64,000 nt of DNA from Clostridium sp. (GCA_031292145.1 JARLHR010000109.1:1-64000); one strand, 5' to 3'. Positions 27,900-37,107 are shown, counted from the first letter of the stretch. The notes: a model not told the origin generated them from the letters alone. Program-made: numbers and translations.

Positions 27900-28726
27900 T
27901 TGGCTAAATATACTGATATAAAGCACGAAGATTTAATAATGAAAAAGGCAATGGAATATTTGCAGAAGAAGGGCTAAAGTTTTTTGGAATAGACAAGAAA
28001 GTAAAGGATTCAAGTTCAACAGAAATAGTTGTATTAGAAGCAAAAAATCTTCATATGGATTACACTTTTCTAATGGAAGATGATACATATATTCATGTAG
28101 AATTCCAAACAACTGATAAGAGAAACGATGATTTAAGAAGGTTTAGAGCATATGAAGCATTACTAAGCTTTCAAACAACCAAAGATGTAGTAACCTACGT
28201 TGTATATTCCAATGGGATTCATAATACAAAATCTATATTACAGACAGGAATAAATGAATATAATATAAAAGTAATATCAATGTATGATAAAGATGGAGAT
28301 ATTGTAATTAAAGAAGTTGAAGAGAAATTAAATAATAATATTGAAGTAACAAAGCAGGATTTAGTTGCATTAACATTTACACCAATAATGGGTGGTAAAC
28401 TAACTAAATTGGATAGAATAATAAAAGCAATAAGAATTGTAAGGAAAATAAACAATCACTATAGATATGATATTGAATCAATGCTATATGCATTTGCAGA
28501 TAAATTTTTGGACGGGAAAGATTTGGAAAAAGTAAAGGAGGAGATAAGTATGACAAAGCTAGGAGAAATGTTGGTTGAAGATGGAATAAAAAAGGGCGAA
28601 GAAAAAAAGGCAATAGAAACTGCAAAGATTGCAATAAAAAAAGGTCTTTCGGATGAATTGATATGTGAATTGACAGGTCTTACAGAGGCACAAGTTAGTA
28701 TAATTAGGCAATCAATAAGTAATTAG
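27900..28726 (+). pseudogene. Rpn-family recombination-promoting nuclease/transposase, N-terminal frameshift
   Basis: From TTG 27900 (TAGGAGTG upstream) the frame reads AKYTDIKHEDLIMKKAMEYL then stops at 27978; the next frame continues GLKFFGIDKKV, so about one base is missing near 27955. The intact rest has the PD-(D/E)XK nuclease elements (MDYTFLMED, YIHVEFQT) and a C-terminal helical tail with EDGIKKGEEKKAIE. Rpn proteins promote RecA-independent recombination; this copy is probably dead unless the shift is recoded. Confidence 0.75.
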
Positions 28727-28735
28727 ATAAGTCTT

Positions 28736-28764
28736 AAAGGATACTGTAAAAGGTATCCTTTTTC
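28736..28764 (+). terminator. Intrinsic terminator
   Basis: AAAGGATAC and GTATCCTTT make a 9-bp stem with an 8-nt loop, followed by TT; it ends the Rpn gene. Confidence 0.75.
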
Positions 28765-28775
28765 GATAAAAAGGG

Positions 28776-28818
28776 GTATCATTTGCTACTGATACGGAGA
28801 ACCGTACCATAAGTAATA
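28776..28818 (+). repeat. ~45-nt hairpin motif copy
   Basis: GTATCATTTGCTACTGATACGG, AGAA loop, CCGTACC. The fifth stem pair is C-G where other copies have T-A, a compensatory change. Confidence 0.6.
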
Positions 28819-29047
28819 GAATAGTTACAAAATATGCTATAGTAAAATACGGGTATAAAATCTATGTATTAGATTATTAAGGGAGATAGTAGATAATTTA
28901 TATAACATGTACTACCTAATATTTATACATTAGAAATTGCAACTTAAAGTTGCAAGGAATGAGAAAAAAGAAGTTAAAGGTTGGTGTAAGAATAAGGTTA
29001 AATCCCATTATAATAAGTTTATTATAATGTAAAGGAGAGTTTAAAAT

Positions 29048-29710
29048 ATGAGCTTTGGACAAAACATTCAATTTTTAAGAAAAATGCATAAAGGAATGAC
29101 TCAAGAAGAGTTAGCAGAAAAAATGGGAGTTTCTCGTCAAACTATTTCAAAGTGGGAACTTGATGCTACCTATCCTGAGATGGAGAAGGTGATAGAACTA
29201 TGTAAACTTTTCTCATGCTCTATGGATAAGTTAGTTAGGGAAGATATAAATATGATTAATGAAGCCTATTCAAATATTAGAGTAGAAGAAGTAGATTCAT
29301 TTTCTTTTGTTAAATATGCGGTTATAAGTAGAGAACCAGAAGAAAATGCTATAAAACATATAAAAGATTGGGCTAATAGCAATGGAATTAATCACCCACA
29401 AATAATAGGATGGGATTTTCCACATGTATCACAGGAGCAAATCAATGTATATCATATGCATGGATATGTTGCAGCTTGTATTTTACCTTCGAATTCTAAA
29501 GTTGCGTGTAATAACTTAGAAGTTAGCACTCAAATAGAACAACAATATGCAGTTATTACAATTAGAGAACCTTTTATTGATCCATTTACTCTTATTCCGA
29601 ATGCATATAAGACACTTATGATATACATAGAAGATAATATCCGTGGAGTTTTTACAGAGTATGATTTTTCTCAATTAGTAGCATATTTAGAATTGGATAT
29701 TGGAAAATGA
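29048..29710 (+). CDS. XRE-family regulator with effector-binding-like domain
   Basis: 220 residues. Residues 5-60 are a Cro/C1 HTH (TQEELAEKMGVSRQTISKWE). The C-terminal ~150 residues include NVYHMHGYVAACILP and TIREPFIDPFTLIPNAYKTL, resembling a GyrI-like/AraC effector fold. AAAGGAGAG precedes the ATG. It has no adjacent target on the same strand; 100 bp later lies the toxin locus. Confidence 0.8.
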   Translation: MSFGQNIQFLRKMHKGMTQEELAEKMGVSRQTISKWELDATYPEMEKVIELCKLFSCSMDKLVREDINMINEAYSNIRVEEVDSFSFVKYAVISREPEENAIKHIKDWANSNGINHPQIIGWDFPHVSQEQINVYHMHGYVAACILPSNSKVACNNLEVSTQIEQQYAVITIREPFIDPFTLIPNAYKTLMIYIEDNIRGVFTEYDFSQLVAYLELDIGK

Positions 29711-29814
29711 GTATATATTGTAATAATAGTAAGAATTTCTGCCGACATTTCTTTTACAGTAAATTTAATAAAAATAATTGTTTATTTTTTATTAAAAATT
29801 GATATAATATAATT

Positions 29815-29970
29815 AAATAGTAGTAAAATAAAAATAGGGCAAAACATACGGGAATATGTTTTAAACCCTACAGTATATAATTTTAGTTGCTTAGGCAACT
29901 GGTATCACTAAGAATTTTAGTTAAAAAATTAGTAGCTTTCCAAATTGCGTGAGGGGCTACTATTTTTTTG
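29815..29970 (+). ncRNA. Probable antisense antitoxin RNA (RatA-like)
   Basis: TATAAT at 29803-29808 with a TTG-rich -35 suggests a start near 29815. The RNA contains hairpins AGGG...CCCT (29837-29870 area) and AGTTGC-TTAG-GCAACT (29885-29900), and ends in a terminator: TAGTAGC with GGCTACTA followed by T7 (29930-29969). It runs convergent to and overlaps the 3' end of the toxin frame at 29960, the arrangement of txpA/ratA. Confidence 0.55.
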
Positions 29971-30061
29971 AGATTTTTTCTATAAGAATCACTATTAATG
30001 TTAATAGCGATATTAAAAATAATCCACCTTGAAATAGCAACGTTAAAACGTCATTACTCAT
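29960..30061 (-). CDS. Holin-like type I toxin peptide
   Basis: 33 residues opening MSNDVLTLLFQGG, then one hydrophobic helix and a basic end EKISKK, the pattern of putative holin-like/TxpA-type toxins. AGGGAGGTG lies 7 nt before ATG 30061. The 5' leader contains ACTGGTATCACT, which can pair with its exact complement beyond the gene (29898-29909 on the plus strand), a 5'-3' closure typical of type I toxin mRNAs. A TATAAT for the minus strand is at 30123-30128. Confidence 0.65.
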   Translation of the reverse strand: MSNDVLTLLFQGGLFLISLLTLIVILIEKISKK

Positions 30062-30338
30062 TTGCATCACCTCCCTTCTAAAGAAGAGGTAAGTGATACC
30101 AGTAGCCCACAAAAACTATTAAATTATACACGGAAATTATAACATAATAATTCAAGAGTTACCATAGAAAATAAAGGCAAGAGAAAACTGTTTCAACAAT
30201 ATGTATGAAAGCAAAATGAAATTCAAGATAATAGTGTATAAGAGGTTCCATATAAGTTTGTAAGAGAGATACTGTTGGTGTTCAGTAAGATGCTATCAGA
30301 GTTTTCTTTCTAGGGAACAACAAAAGAGGCTACTGTAT

Positions 30339-30536
30339 ATGCTGATTCTAAAAATAACCATAAACAAAACTAGGGATATAGAATCAATGGAGCTTAATAG
30401 CAATGATAACTTAATAATGTACCTAAGTAATGGAGGAGAACCAAGCCCAGATGGGAATGGAGGAGGTTCTCCTTCTTATTTTGTTTCAAGAAGAAAGTTT
30501 ATGATAAATCCTGTGAATATAAAGATATGTATATAA
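30339..30536 (+). CDS. 65-aa small peptide of an unrecognised repeated family
   Basis: The frame starts MLILKITINKTRDIESMEL, has a Gly/Pro core (NGGEPSPDGNGGGSPSYF) and a basic/aliphatic end VSRRKFMINPVNIKICI. AAAGAGG lies 9 nt before the ATG. Three more, damaged, copies exist at 25937, 44209 and 53530, always just upstream of a MerR or MarR gene. In the C-terminal part the copies differ mainly at third codon positions with no indels, supporting coding. The middle also forms a hairpin (GGAGAACC/GGTTCTCC). No function known. Confidence 0.6.
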   Translation: MLILKITINKTRDIESMELNSNDNLIMYLSNGGEPSPDGNGGGSPSYFVSRRKFMINPVNIKICI

Positions 30537-30685
30537 TCATTAAACTATTAAAAGGTTCTGGGATGATCTAGATAATGAGGAACTGTTTAGAAAATAAGTA
30601 TGATATTATAGAAATATATAAATAGTTATAAATGAAAATAGATACAAATATCATTAACTTAAGATTTGATTATAAGGAGAGAGCT

Positions 30686-31468
30686 ATGTATACAATTGGA
30701 CAAGTTACAGAAATCACAGGAATATCAAGGGACAGATTGAGATATTATGAAGAAAAGGGGATACTAAAACCTAAATATGATAAAAGTAATAATTATAGAG
30801 AATATAATTGGGAAGATTTAGATGTTGTTTTAGCTATTGAGTTTTATCGTTCAATGAATCTTAATACAAAAAATATAAATAGTATATGTGAAAATAGTAG
30901 CGTTAAAAGTATTAAGAAGTTAATGGAAGAAAAATATGAAGAAGTTACATCAGAGATTGAAAAATTACAGAGAATACAAGAAAATATAGATAATGTTACT
31001 AAACAATGTGAAAATATAGAATAAAATTTAAATTGTTTTTCTATAAGAGCAATGCCATCGTTTAAAGTAATAGGTGAAATATCTGATTACAGGGCTTATT
31101 CGGAATATAAAAATATACATCATATGAAAGATGAGTTGGAAATAAATACAATTCTAGGTAGTATTAAGCGGATGATTAAATTTTCAGATACAGGAATTGA
31201 AGAAAATAAAATATTAATAACAAGACATGCATTAGTAAATGAAAAAGATGAAAATTTAGTTAAACATAATAAGTGCATTTATACTATAGTACAGGATGGA
31301 ATTTATAAAAAAGATGTTATGATAAAAACATTTAAAAATTCATTAAAATGGTGTAATAAAAATGGGTACAATCATAAAGGAATTGTATTTATAAATTTTA
31401 TTTTAATATCGTTTAAGGAAAGGAATGCTGAGTCATATCTTGAAATATATGCTCCAATTGAAGAATAA
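30686..31468 (+). pseudogene. MerR regulator with effector domain, split by one TAA
   Basis: From ATG 30686 (AAGGAGAG upstream): HTH YTIGQVTEITGISRDRLRYY, linker helix to TKQCENIE, then TAA at 31022-31024, then the same frame continues NLNCFSIRAMPSFKVIGEIS and a GyrI-like effector domain to 31468. Relatives are continuous here, so AAA to TAA is the likely lesion. Either a pseudogene, or two polypeptides with restart at ATG 31052. Its presumed target is the CPBP gene 80 bp downstream. Confidence 0.75.
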
Positions 31469-31485
31469 CATTGAAAAAATATTCC

Positions 31486-31516
31486 TTGACCTTGGTATAA
31501 CCCCATAGTTTATTGT
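31486..31516 (+). promoter_or_regulatory. MerR-type promoter with 19-bp spacer
   Basis: TTGACC (31486-31491) and TATTGT (31511-31516) are 19 bp apart with an imperfect dyad ACCTTGG...CCCCATAGT between. It sits right before the CPBP gene and just after the MerR gene. Confidence 0.55.
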
Positions 31517-31548
31517 AATTTTATTAAATAAATTATGGGGGAGTTAGA

Positions 31549-32352
31549 ATGAACAAAGATGTTAAAAAATATGTATTTTATACATATGCAACTTTTTGGA
31601 TATTATTAATATTAGCTGGATTTGTAATGATGCAATATAAGTATCAGTGGGTATATAAGTTAGGAGTTATTATATTCTCTCAGGTACCAACGTTAGTTTT
31701 ACATTTGCGATTCAAAAATTTTTGTCCAGGAATTACAAGAAAGGAGTTTTATATAAGTTTGTTTGAAAAGAGAATTAATTATAAAATGCTTTCAGTAGTA
31801 ACGTTAATTATGATGTTGGTATTTTTTATGGCTGTAATTATTGTGAAGTATATTTATGGAGATTCTTTTAGTAGTTTACTTGAGTTTTCAGTACAATCAA
31901 TTGTAATTAGTTTTATATATAACTTTCTATGTGGTCCACTTGGAGAAGAGGCAGGATGGAGAGGCTTTTTACAGCCTATTATGGAAAAAAAGTATGGTGT
32001 GATTAAAGGGTCATTCATAATTGGTGTCATATGGGCAATGTGGCATTTTCCTTTATGGTTTACTTCAGGATATATGGGAATGAATCTACTTATATATTCA
32101 ATTTCATTTATTATATGCATTATTGCATTTGCGGTGATTATTGGTATATGCTATAAATACAATACTAATTTATTTGTAACAATGTGGATACATCAGATAT
32201 TTAATTTTAGTCTATCTTTGTATAAAGGTGATTTGTTACATATATTTACTGTTTTCACAGTGTTTTATGTATTAGTAGCAATAGTATTTGTGTTATGGGA
32301 AAAAAAGCAACATATGAAGCATCAAGTCAATATATTTGTTTCGGATAATTGA
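31549..32352 (+). CDS. CPBP family intramembrane metalloprotease
   Basis: 267 residues, seven or eight membrane segments. Motifs: E133-E134/R138 in GEEAGWRGF, H166 in WAMWHFP, H215/N219 in WIHQIFN. TGGGGGAG precedes the ATG. It is the only gene between a MerR-type promoter and the hairpin motif, so it is probably controlled by the adjacent, now split, MerR regulator. Substrate unknown; such MerR/CPBP pairs may respond to membrane-active compounds (inference). Confidence 0.85.
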   Translation: MNKDVKKYVFYTYATFWILLILAGFVMMQYKYQWVYKLGVIIFSQVPTLVLHLRFKNFCPGITRKEFYISLFEKRINYKMLSVVTLIMMLVFFMAVIIVKYIYGDSFSSLLEFSVQSIVISFIYNFLCGPLGEEAGWRGFLQPIMEKKYGVIKGSFIIGVIWAMWHFPLWFTSGYMGMNLLIYSISFIICIIAFAVIIGICYKYNTNLFVTMWIHQIFNFSLSLYKGDLLHIFTVFTVFYVLVAIVFVLWEKKQHMKHQVNIFVSDN

Positions 32353-32441
32353 TTGATAAATTTCTAAGATACATCAGTTAAATTCAGTATAGCAAATAGT
32401 GTTTAGGATTTGCTTTTTATATAAGTGAAAAAGAGGATAGG

Positions 32442-32484
32442 CTATCACTTACTACTGATACGGAGAACCATATCATAAATAACG
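32442..32484 (+). repeat. ~45-nt hairpin motif copy
   Basis: CTATCACTTACTACTGATACGG, AGAA, CCATATCATAAATAACGG; lies 90 bp after the CPBP gene. Confidence 0.6.
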
Positions 32485-32578
32485 GAGTTTTTTTTGTTAA
32501 TAAGTATTGAAGGATTTACTGTTGATTAGTAAGTTCCTAATGAATAAAAAAATGCATAGTTAATAAGGAGCGAATTAT

Positions 32579-33334
32579 ATGAGCGAGATTTTAGGAAATG
32601 ATCTTAATTTAGATTTAGATTACAAAAAGAATCTTTTAGAAAACCACATTAATTTCCTATCAAAGCATAGAGGAATGGAAGAGTGTATTAAATACGGAAA
32701 ATTTATTCACAGCGATAATCCAGATTTCAATATCTTTTTTCAATTTTCAAATGAAGGTATAGAGAAATTGAACAAGAAATATGCTATTTACCTGCCACAA
32801 TGGATTTCAATAAATGAACAAATAAAATTAAAATACAAAAAATGCGGCAGCCTTACCTATATGATTTTAGGCAATAAAGAACCAAAATGGAAAATTAATA
32901 AGAAAATAGTTATAAAGAGAGCAAATTGTCTTTCTGACATTGAAGATTTTAGCGTTGCACAGGCATGGGGATTTTGTGAAACTAAAGAAAAATTCAATCA
33001 AGCATATCCATGGATGAGACAAAAGAATATAGAAAATATTGACGACAATACTCAAAATTTTTATATTGCATATGATGATGGGAAGCCTGTTGGTGTTACA
33101 TTGTGCATTTATTATAAGAATATAGCGGGAATTTATGCTGTTACTACACTTCAGGAATATAGAAAACAAGGAATTAGCACTACTTTAATACAAAGGGCAG
33201 TTGATGATGCCATTAATAACAATATAGAATCAATTACTTTGCAAACATATATTGAATCATATTCACATTCTTTTTACAAAAAACTTGGATTTCAGGATGT
33301 ATTTGATTGCAATATTTTTAAAGCTATAGATTAA
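32579..33334 (+). CDS. GNAT family N-acetyltransferase (two-domain)
   Basis: 251 residues. The C-terminal GNAT domain has VTTLQEYRKQGISTTLIQ and HSFYKKLGFQ; the N-terminal ~125 residues are a degenerate domain like that of the protein at 21384. AAGGAGCG precedes the start. It is followed 16 nt later by a YciI-like gene, so they form an operon. Substrate unknown. Confidence 0.8.
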   Translation: MSEILGNDLNLDLDYKKNLLENHINFLSKHRGMEECIKYGKFIHSDNPDFNIFFQFSNEGIEKLNKKYAIYLPQWISINEQIKLKYKKCGSLTYMILGNKEPKWKINKKIVIKRANCLSDIEDFSVAQAWGFCETKEKFNQAYPWMRQKNIENIDDNTQNFYIAYDDGKPVGVTLCIYYKNIAGIYAVTTLQEYRKQGISTTLIQRAVDDAINNNIESITLQTYIESYSHSFYKKLGFQDVFDCNIFKAID

Positions 33335-33350
33335 AATAAGGGGGAATACT

Positions 33351-33671
33351 ATGGATAAAAAGCATTATGTTTTAAAATCATTTCCATCAAGACCAACTTT
33401 TATGCAGGATATGACAGAAGAAGAAAGAACTGTTATGCATGAACACATAGCTTATTGGACAGACAAGGCAGAAAAGGGAATAGCCATTGTTTTTGGACCT
33501 GTTTTTGATCCAAAAGGCGGGTATGGTCTGGGAATTATTGAAGTGGAGAATGAGGACGAAGTTCATAATCTTATCAAAGATGACCCAGCTGTTAAATCAG
33601 GGATACAAAGGACGGAGTTCTACCCAATGCGTGCAGTGCTTCCTAAATGGTGGCAGACAAATCAGAAATAA
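33351..33671 (+). CDS. YciI-like domain protein
   Basis: 106 residues. The YciI fold is recognisable by KSFPSRPTFMQDMTEEER, the active-site-like histidine in HEHIAYW, FGPVFDPKGGYGLGII and FYPMRAV. The family is ferredoxin-like and may bind small molecules or lyse dienelactones; its role is unknown. GGGGG precedes the ATG. Coupled to the upstream acetyltransferase. Confidence 0.8.
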   Translation: MDKKHYVLKSFPSRPTFMQDMTEEERTVMHEHIAYWTDKAEKGIAIVFGPVFDPKGGYGLGIIEVENEDEVHNLIKDDPAVKSGIQRTEFYPMRAVLPKWWQTNQK

Positions 33672-33730
33672 TACATAAAATGAAGGGTTATATGGGATGG
33701 TAGATAAATTTAAGATAGAAGTATAACCTT

Positions 33731-33786
33731 AAAGGGTGTTGGCTTAGTGCATAGTTTATGCATTTTATGCCAGTACCCTTTTTTAT
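33731..33786 (+). terminator. Intrinsic terminator
   Basis: AAAGGGTGTTGGC pairs with GCCAGTACCCTTT over a ~23-nt loop that itself forms GTGCAT/ATGCAT, followed by T6. Confidence 0.75.
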
Positions 33787-33824
33787 TTTAGTATAGATAG
33801 TTTGTAAATGTAAATGGTTCACCA

Positions 33825-34066
33825 ATGTATGAGAAAAAGAAAAAAACTAATAATTTTATTCTGGAGGAAAGCTGCATTGGCTGCGGGCTTTGTGAAAAAA
33901 ATGTCCAGTTAGAGCAATGCAAATGCAGAATGGGAAGCCGGTTTAGATAAAAGATGAATGCACCCTATGCCTTGGCTGCCTTCATAGATGTCCGAAATTT
34001 GCAATTCAATATGGAAAAAATACAAAAAACCATGGGCAATTTGTAAATCCTATTAATAACGATTAA
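33825..34066 (+). pseudogene. EFR1-type ferredoxin C-terminal remnant
   Basis: Two 4Fe-4S motifs are readable: CIGCGLCEK in one frame, then, after a shift in a run of seven A, CPVRAM, a TAG where Trp is usual, and KDECTLCLGCLHRCPKFA. The flavodoxin half that should precede is absent. Last bases overlap the convergent HAD stop. Confidence 0.75.
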
Positions 34067-34737
34067 AGTATATTAGGCAAGTCCATTAGAGATTTTAATT
34101 CAACATCTGATTCAAATGGTAAGACTTCTTTTTTATTATTAAAGCGATTTATCCAAGATACATTGAAGCCAAAACTTTTAGCACCAGCTACATCCCAACT
34201 ATTAGAAGAGACAAACAAAATTTCATTTTTATTAAGGTCATATTCTTCTAAAATTAAATTATAGACAGTAGGATGAGGTTTATATATTTGAAGATGATGA
34301 GCAGAAAGACAGGAATCTATATATGAATTTATCTTAGAATTTTTAATAGCCATAGTTAACATGCTAGGTGAAGCATTAGATAATATAGCAGTTGATATTC
34401 CTCTTTCTTTTAATTTAGATAAAGTAGTAGGAACTTCTTTGTAGCAATTAATATTTTCATATGCTTTTAAAAGATTAATTTTTAAATAATTATTTTTGAT
34501 ATTAAAATAATCTAAAGCGTAATCTAGCGATTCTTCAGTAATACACCAAAAGTCGTCATATCTATTCATAAGACTACGTAACCAAGAATATTCTAATTGT
34601 TTAGATCTCCAAAGAGTTGAAAATGGTTCTGATATATCCCCCAATTCGTTACAATAGTGTTTAGTTACTGAATTAATATCGAATAATGTACCATATGCAT
34701 CAAAGACGCATAGTTTAATATCTTTCAAATTTTTCAT
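34063..34737 (-). CDS. Haloacid-dehalogenase-like hydrolase (type II)
   Basis: 224 residues from ATG 34737 (GGAGG 8 nt upstream). Motifs: CVFDAYGTLFD (nucleophilic Asp12), SNASPSML, Lys in YKPHPTVYN, VSSNSWDVAGAKSFG. The VSSNSWDVAGA and FDAYGTLFD patterns are those of (S)-2-haloacid dehalogenases rather than phosphatases. Divergent from an ArsR-like gene, which may control it. Substrate is unproven. Confidence 0.8.
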   Translation of the reverse strand: MKNLKDIKLCVFDAYGTLFDINSVTKHYCNELGDISEPFSTLWRSKQLEYSWLRSLMNRYDDFWCITEESLDYALDYFNIKNNYLKINLLKAYENINCYKEVPTTLSKLKERGISTAILSNASPSMLTMAIKNSKINSYIDSCLSAHHLQIYKPHPTVYNLILEEYDLNKNEILFVSSNSWDVAGAKSFGFNVSWINRFNNKKEVLPFESDVELKSLMDLPNIL

Positions 34738-34856
34738 AAGAAATGCCTCCATATATCAAAGTAAAATTTTAACTTATGATATAATTATAAAACGATGTTA
34801 TTTCGATGAAGATAGAAATGATAGTTTTATTTTATAAAAGTTTGGGGGAATTTATT

Positions 34857-35540
34857 TTGAAACCAGACCCTATGGTAAATGATATTGCATCATTAATAGC
34901 CGATTCATCTAGAAGCATAATGCTTATGAGTTTATTAGGAGGTCAACGTACAGCAGGAGAATTAGCAAAAGTGGCTTGTATTAAACCACAAACAGCAACA
35001 TTTCATTTGTCTAAAATGGTTAACGCAGGAATTATTGAAAAAACTATATATGGCAGGTATAGTTATTTTAAATTAGCTAATGAAGATGTTGCAAAATTAC
35101 TTGAATTGCTTATGAAACTTTCAAAATCACCTAAAATCAAGTCATTAAATCAATCTATACATTCAGAAGCTTTAAGAAATGCGAGGCTTTGTTATGACCA
35201 TATTGCTGGAACCTTAGGAATAAAGATTACAGAGGCTCTTTTAAGATTTGGCTATATTCAATTAGAAAATGATATATTCTATATTACAAAACTTGGTATA
35301 AATAAATTAATTGAATTAGAAATAATAAATCATAGTTTGAAAGATATAGAAAACTTACGAGGAATTAAATGCTATGATTGGAGTGAGAAGAATTATCATA
35401 TGGCTGGAAGATTAGGAAAAGTTATTACAAGTGGTTTAATTGAATTAGGCTGGGTTAAAAAATCTCTTGTAAACAGAGAAGTTGGAATTACAGAAGATGG
35501 TAAAAAGAATTTATATAAACATTTTGGTATAGAATGTTAA
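34857..35540 (+). CDS. ArsR/SmtB-type transcriptional regulator
   Basis: 227 residues from TTG 34857, which follows TTTGGGGGAA by 5 nt; an in-frame ATG at 34806 has no ribosome site and lies at the probable transcript start. The winged HTH is at SRSIMLMSLLGGQRTAGELA to TATFHLSKMVNAGIIE. The long C-terminus with HIAGTLGIKI, YDWSEKNYHMAGRLG is characteristic of a clostridial/bacillar ArsR subgroup, not of metal sensors. Divergent from the HAD gene. Confidence 0.75.
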   Translation: MKPDPMVNDIASLIADSSRSIMLMSLLGGQRTAGELAKVACIKPQTATFHLSKMVNAGIIEKTIYGRYSYFKLANEDVAKLLELLMKLSKSPKIKSLNQSIHSEALRNARLCYDHIAGTLGIKITEALLRFGYIQLENDIFYITKLGINKLIELEIINHSLKDIENLRGIKCYDWSEKNYHMAGRLGKVITSGLIELGWVKKSLVNREVGITEDGKKNLYKHFGIEC

Positions 35541-35703
35541 ATTTATATTTTGTTTCTAGAGGAAGGTTAATTATACACTTACTATACCATAAAATTACAA
35601 AAAAATCAAGTATTGTATTATAATTGGCAATGTAGTTTAATGATTAAGAAAGTAAGACAAAGAATGTATTTTATATGCTAATTTTAAGGAGGATACATAG
35701 TAA

Positions 35704-36450
35704 ATGAAAATTGAAAACGGAATTTATATGCTTGAAATATTATCTGATACAACGGGAACTCCAACTATAATTTATCCAACGTTGATTTTAAATAATGATT
35801 CATTAATTTTAATTGATACTGGCTTTCCTGGTCTGTTTAATCAAATTTGTGAAGCAATTGAGAAAGAAGGACTACAATTTAGTAAACTGAACACAATAAT
35901 TTTTACTCATCAGGATATTGACCATATTGGAAATGTTTATGACATTTCAAAAAAAGTATCTGGAGACATTACAACTTTTTCTCATGAGGAAGAAAAGGCA
36001 TATATAAATGGTGAAAAGGCTCCCGTTAAACTTGCTAAGCTTGAAAGTAACTTGGAAAATTTACCTGATAATATGAAAGTAGTACACAAAATGCTAAAAG
36101 CAGGCTTTGAAAAAAATAAAGTAAATATAGATGAAACTTTGAGTGATGGACAAGAACTACCTTATTGTGGTGGGATAACTGTTATTCATACACCAGGTCA
36201 TACTCCTGGACATATTTGCTTATACTTTAAACGTTGGAAGATACTAATTGCTGGAGATGTTTTTTGCGTTAATGATGGTATTCTACTAAGAGGAAACCAA
36301 GATTATAATTTTGATAATGAAATAAGCGTGAAGTCTATTCAAAAATTAATAAAATATGATATTGAAACGGTAATTTGTTATCATGGTGGAATATATAATG
36401 ACAATGCAAATAAGCGTATAGCAGAATTGGCAAATGAGTCATTATGTTAA
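35704..36450 (+). CDS. Metallo-beta-lactamase fold hydrolase
   Basis: 248 residues. The metal motif is FTHQDIDHIGN (H69, D71, D73, H74): the second histidine of HxHxDH is Asp, a variant seen in some clostridial members. Further ligands in IHTPGHTPGHICLY, IAGDVF and CYHGGI. Likely a cytosolic hydrolase of unknown substrate. AAGGAGGATACATAGTAA precedes the ATG. Confidence 0.85.
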   Translation: MKIENGIYMLEILSDTTGTPTIIYPTLILNNDSLILIDTGFPGLFNQICEAIEKEGLQFSKLNTIIFTHQDIDHIGNVYDISKKVSGDITTFSHEEEKAYINGEKAPVKLAKLESNLENLPDNMKVVHKMLKAGFEKNKVNIDETLSDGQELPYCGGITVIHTPGHTPGHICLYFKRWKILIAGDVFCVNDGILLRGNQDYNFDNEISVKSIQKLIKYDIETVICYHGGIYNDNANKRIAELANESLC

Positions 36451-36478
36451 TAGATAGATGGATCAGTTAAAAGTAGAA

Positions 36479-36512
36479 TAATAAGAAGTATCTTTGGGTG
36501 CTTCTTATTTTC
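36479..36512 (+). terminator. Intrinsic terminator
   Basis: AATAAGAAG with CTTCTTATTTT and a short loop. The same hairpin type is at 42549 and, weaker, at 53375. Confidence 0.7.
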
Positions 36513-36605
36513 AATAAAAGAAATTATTATATTATGGAATGATTAACAAGTTAATATTAAGCTGAGTATAATGTAATATTGTATTTAACGCTATAGTAGA
36601 GGACA

Positions 36606-36863
36606 ACTGTTATATTAGATACTGGAGCAATAGTAACAGGGGGAATTAGGTTAGCAGCCAATAGATATGTTCCGATTGGTGCAATTATAAATACACAAGC
36701 TAAGGCAGATAATCTTTTTGAAGTACCAAAGGAAAAATCAGATTTTTCAGGAAAGGTTATTAAAGTTAATGTAGAGCTTTCAGAAGTTTACGAATTGAAA
36801 TTTGGTGATACACGTTGTAGTTGCGGCCTTTGCTGTAATCATAGTACATTAATTGATAATTAG
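36606..36863 (+). pseudogene. Gamma-class carbonic anhydrase-like C-terminal remnant
   Basis: The frame VILDTGAIVTGGI, RYVPIGAIINTQAKADNLFE and IKVNVELSE matches the end of gamma carbonic anhydrases (left-handed beta helix and C-terminal helix), but the metal histidines and start are missing. It ends in a cysteine-rich tail CSCGLCCNHS that is unusual. Confidence 0.55.
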
Positions 36864-37070
36864 AGAAAAATCATAGTTAATAACTTGTTTTAGCATTAAT
36901 GCAAGCAATATTTTATACATTTATCAGTAATAAAAGGTAGGATATATAAATATTCTATCTTTTTTACTGGCAAAAAACTGCAATTATATGCGGTATTAAA
37001 AGTGTTAAGTCTATTAAATTTGGATATTTGCTTATGTGGAAATAAAGGATCGCAAGCTTCTATAATAATG

Positions 37071-37107
37071 CCCATGAAAATCAAATATGATTTTCATGGG
37101 TTATTTT
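37071..37107 (+). terminator. Intrinsic terminator
   Basis: CCCATGAAAATC and GATTTTCATGGG make a 12-bp stem with a 6-nt loop and then TTATTTTAT. Confidence 0.7.

Noticed and set aside
34806-34856. ATG 34806 as start of the ArsR-like gene
   Set aside because: No ribosome site and just after the likely promoter; TTG 34857 follows GGGGGAA.
36896-37084. 62-codon minus-strand frame
   Set aside because: Begins within a terminator stem, has no ribosome site and no recognisable family.
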